Below, piece after piece: positions 62,196 to 64,000 of a DNA stretch of 64,000 bases. Each line of letters opens with the position of its first letter. Positions within the stretch are counted from its first letter, which is position 1. The stretch spans positions 992,001 through 1,056,000 of the forward strand of contig NZ_JBHRYQ010000001.1 of NCBI RefSeq assembly GCF_042649125.1. The letters are read 5' to 3'. Under the pieces are notes generated by a model. That model ran no database searches and was not told the origin of the DNA. It saw only the letters and a list, made by a program, of their open reading frames with translations. A program made the translations under genes and the position numbers. The stretch is from Leadbetterella lacunae (GTDB taxonomy: Bacteria > Bacteroidota > Bacteroidia > Cytophagales > Spirosomataceae).

Positions 62196-62240
62196 AAAAT
62201 GCCTTGCTGATCAATTTGACTAGCAAGGCATTTTATTTTT
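62196..62240. terminator. Bidirectional terminator between dapB and the LysM gene
   Basis: AAAATGCCTTGCT (62196-62208) pairs with AGCAAGGCATTTT (62222-62234); T-rich sequence flanks it on both strands. Confidence 0.85.
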
Positions 62241-62253
62241 CCGGTGCTTATAT

Positions 62254-62910
62254 TTATTTCTTAACGCTGTACGGAATAACTAATTTCTCACCTCTAGATG
62301 CCATGTTCTTAGTTTTACCATTTGCAGACATAAGCAAATCTACCGAAACATTATATTTTTCACCAACTACTCGCAATATATCGCCAGGTCCTACGGTGTG
62401 ATAACCTTGAATCGGTATAGTGATTTTGGTTACGCCAACTTTAATTCCATTCGGATCAACTCCAGGATTTAGCTTCTTTAGGGTAGCCGCAGTTACATTA
62501 AACTTATTTCCTATTCCAAAAAATGTCTCACCTTCTTTAACTGTGTGAACGACACTCTCTCCTGAAAGCTTTACAGGCTCTGCAGCTTTAGTTTCTGCAG
62601 GTTTTGGCGTTTCAACCTTAATTTCAGGTTCTGGCGTAGGCGTAGCAGTGGCAACTTCAGTTTCTACTGGCATTTCAGTTTGTTGAGCATATTCCATGTT
62701 TTGACTAGAGTCTGCTTCTAAATATTCCTTACCATCAATACCTTCTGAGGTTGCTTCTTTTAAGTCTCCCACTTTAGAGGCATCGTCTGACATCATGTGC
62801 CAGCCAGCATATAAAAGAAGACAAATGATTCCTATTAAAATAAAAAGAACTACAGTGGGCAATCCACTGGTTTTTTCTTCAGGTTTGGGGTTTCTTTCTT
62901 CAAATTCCAT
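62254..62910 (-). CDS. LysM-domain membrane protein
   Basis: A 218-aa protein with a short cytoplasmic start, one membrane helix (about residues 20-43, VVLFILIGIICLLLYAGW), a Pro/Glu/Thr-rich linker and two LysM modules. The first has HTVKEGETFFGIGNKFNV, the second HTVGPGDILRVVGEKYNV. LysM binds peptidoglycan glycan. It reads in the direction opposite to dapB and lies one base after purE's stop on the same strand, so purK-purE-LysM may be one transcript. Confidence 0.9.
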   Translation of the reverse strand: MEFEERNPKPEEKTSGLPTVVLFILIGIICLLLYAGWHMMSDDASKVGDLKEATSEGIDGKEYLEADSSQNMEYAQQTEMPVETEVATATPTPEPEIKVETPKPAETKAAEPVKLSGESVVHTVKEGETFFGIGNKFNVTAATLKKLNPGVDPNGIKVGVTKITIPIQGYHTVGPGDILRVVGEKYNVSVDLLMSANGKTKNMASRGEKLVIPYSVKK

Positions 62911-62911
62911 T

Positions 62912-63400
62912 TTAATTCTGCACGTTTTTTAGTTCAATACTCATTTTATTTACTTTATCAATCAACTCGCTTTTGTAAGCGTGTAATTTTTGATTTATTT
63001 CTTTATCTGCTGTTCCTAAAATCTGAATCGCTAACAATCCAGCATTTAAAGACGCATTTAGGGCCACAGTAGCTACAGGAACACCGTTAGGCATTTGTAA
63101 AATAGACAAAACCGAATCCCATCCATCTATAGAATTGCTTGACTTTACTGGAACGCCAATAACAGGCAATACCGTACAAGAGGCAACCATTCCTGGTAAA
63201 TGAGCGGCACCACCTGCACCGGCTATTATCACTTTTATTCCTCTGCTTTCGGCACCAGACGCATAATCCATCATTTTTTGAGGTGTTCTATGAGCCGAAA
63301 CAATGTCGGTTTCCACCGAAACCCCAAACTCCTTCAATATATCTATAGCTCCTTGCATCACTTTCAAATCTGAGATGCTTCCCATTATGATTCCAACCAT
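62912..63400 (-). CDS. purE: N5-carboxyaminoimidazole ribonucleotide mutase
   Basis: PurE converts N5-CAIR to CAIR in purine synthesis. The 162-aa protein has the class I signature GIIMGSISDLKVMQGA, VSAHRTPQKM, IIAGAGGAAHLPGMVAS and LPVIGVPVKSS. It follows purK by five bases; PurK makes its substrate. Catalytic His in SAHRTP is present. Confidence 0.96.
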   Translation of the reverse strand: MVGIIMGSISDLKVMQGAIDILKEFGVSVETDIVSAHRTPQKMMDYASGAESRGIKVIIAGAGGAAHLPGMVASCTVLPVIGVPVKSSNSIDGWDSVLSILQMPNGVPVATVALNASLNAGLLAIQILGTADKEINQKLHAYKSELIDKVNKMSIELKNVQN

Positions 63401-63405
63401 TTACT

Positions 63406-64000
63406 TTATTTTGAAATTACTTTTAAATTTTCTTTTACAAAATTGACCTTTTCTGTCAATTTATCAAAATCTGAATCTAAAATAGTTACATGTCCCATTT
63501 TTCTATATGGCTTGGTTATTTTTTTTCCATAAAAGAAAGGAAAAATATTTTCAACGCTTAGAATACGCTCAAGCCCTTTGTATTTCACCACACCCTCATA
63601 ACCTGCTTCGCCCAAAAGATTAACCATGGCAGAAGGCATTATATTTTGTGTATTTCCAAAAGGTAAATCTAAAATGGCTCTCAGGTGTTGGTCAAACTGC
63701 GAAGTAAAGTTTCCTTTTTGAGTTTGGTGGCCACTATTATGAGGTCGAGGAGCTACTTCATTTACCAATACTTCGCCATCTTTTGTTAAAAACAACTCCA
63801 CAGCTAACAAACCCACAATACCGATTTTTTCGGCGGTCATTTTAGCTAATTCTATTGCTTTAGTTTCTATTTCTGGAGAAATACTAGCAGGTGAAAATAA
63901 ATACTCAACCAAATTTGCCTCTGGATGAAACACCATTTCTACTACTGGGAAAGCACTGATTTTGCCGGATTCGCTACGTGCAATTATCACAGCAAGCTCT
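63406..64000 (-). CDS. purK: N5-carboxyaminoimidazole ribonucleotide synthase, C-terminal part
   Basis: This is the 3' part of purK; the 5' part lies beyond the window's end. PurK is an ATP-grasp enzyme making N5-CAIR from AIR, bicarbonate and ATP. The visible part has VGLLAVELFLTKDGEVLVNEVAPRPHNSGH and TQKGNFTSQFDQHLRAIL, both characteristic, and a C-terminal domain ending in NLKVISK. It forms an operon with purE, five bases apart. Confidence 0.95.
   Translation of the reverse strand, partial: ELAVIIARSESGKISAFPVVEMVFHPEANLVEYLFSPASISPEIETKAIELAKMTAEKIGIVGLLAVELFLTKDGEVLVNEVAPRPHNSGHQTQKGNFTSQFDQHLRAILDLPFGNTQNIMPSAMVNLLGEAGYEGVVKYKGLERILSVENIFPFFYGKKITKPYRKMGHVTILDSDFDKLTEKVNFVKENLKVISK

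Noticed and set aside
1..64000. CRISPR arrays, prophage, insertion sequences, rRNA operons, riboswitches
   Set aside because: No repeat-spacer pattern, transposase, integrase, phage gene, rRNA sequence or recognisable aptamer was found on reading both strands.

Overview
This window is ordinary chromosome from a low-GC member of the Bacteroidota, most likely of the Cytophagales. The support is internal. Core genes show Bacteroidota versions: a short (about 287 aa) primary sigma factor, an Asp in place of the last YbeY metal-ligand His, and a parA-parB-DUF5683-dapB cluster. There are type IX secretion (T9SS) elements: a PorW/SprE-like TPR lipoprotein and an M43 protease with a C-terminal sorting domain. 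Several promoters fit the lineage pattern TTTG-N19/20-TAnnTTTG, and Shine-Dalgarno sequences are nearly absent. I see no prophage, insertion sequence, CRISPR array or rRNA operon.

Layout. 1-8.6 kb: end of mnmA, dnaB, a PhoH-like ATPase, a secreted M43 metalloprotease, dCMP deaminase, an AcpH-like hydrolase, holA, a Nudix hydrolase and a YncE-like beta-propeller lipoprotein. 8.6-16.9 kb: fumC, a nucleoside transporter, truA fused in frame to a GNAT acetyltransferase, a Sua5/TsaC-type enzyme, a large OmpA-family protein with repeated beta modules, and a WbqC-like protein. 16.9-26 kb: clpC, a DUF4105 membrane protein, an inositol monophosphatase, a DinB/YfiT protein, a 58-aa Cys-rich membrane peptide, a queuosine-precursor transporter, a LolD-like ATPase, sucC, ybeY and a PAP2-like membrane protein. 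26-32 kb: a same-strand run of ppx, a TlpA-like protein, an NlpC/P60 lipoprotein and a 1034-aa metallopeptidase-like/TolB-propeller/barrel protein, then tRNA-Ala.

32-43 kb: hisC, hemF, menC, lpxK, a putative porin, DUF4286, DUF6580, a circularly permuted ATP-grasp protein, a DUF5723 outer-membrane protein, tRNA-Leu and a BatE-like TPR/SH3 protein. 43-53 kb: two identical tRNA-Lys genes, rlmD, an MBL-fold hydrolase, a patatin, then a tight chain of porW-like gene, 44-aa membrane peptide, sodium:solute symporter, response regulator and histidine kinase. 53-64 kb: tRNA-CAT, a START-like protein, an LptF/LptG permease, rpsO, pnp, the sigma factor, parA, parB, DUF5683, dapB, a LysM protein, purE and part of purK.

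The most unusual points are: a chromosomal ParA that has lost the signature lysine and other deviant Walker A residues, next to a parS-like inverted repeat and a ParB with a changed GERR box; the TruA-GNAT fusion; a terminator hairpin that ends exactly at the start codon of the YncE-like gene; and two very short membrane-peptide genes, one coupled by overlapping codons to both neighbours.
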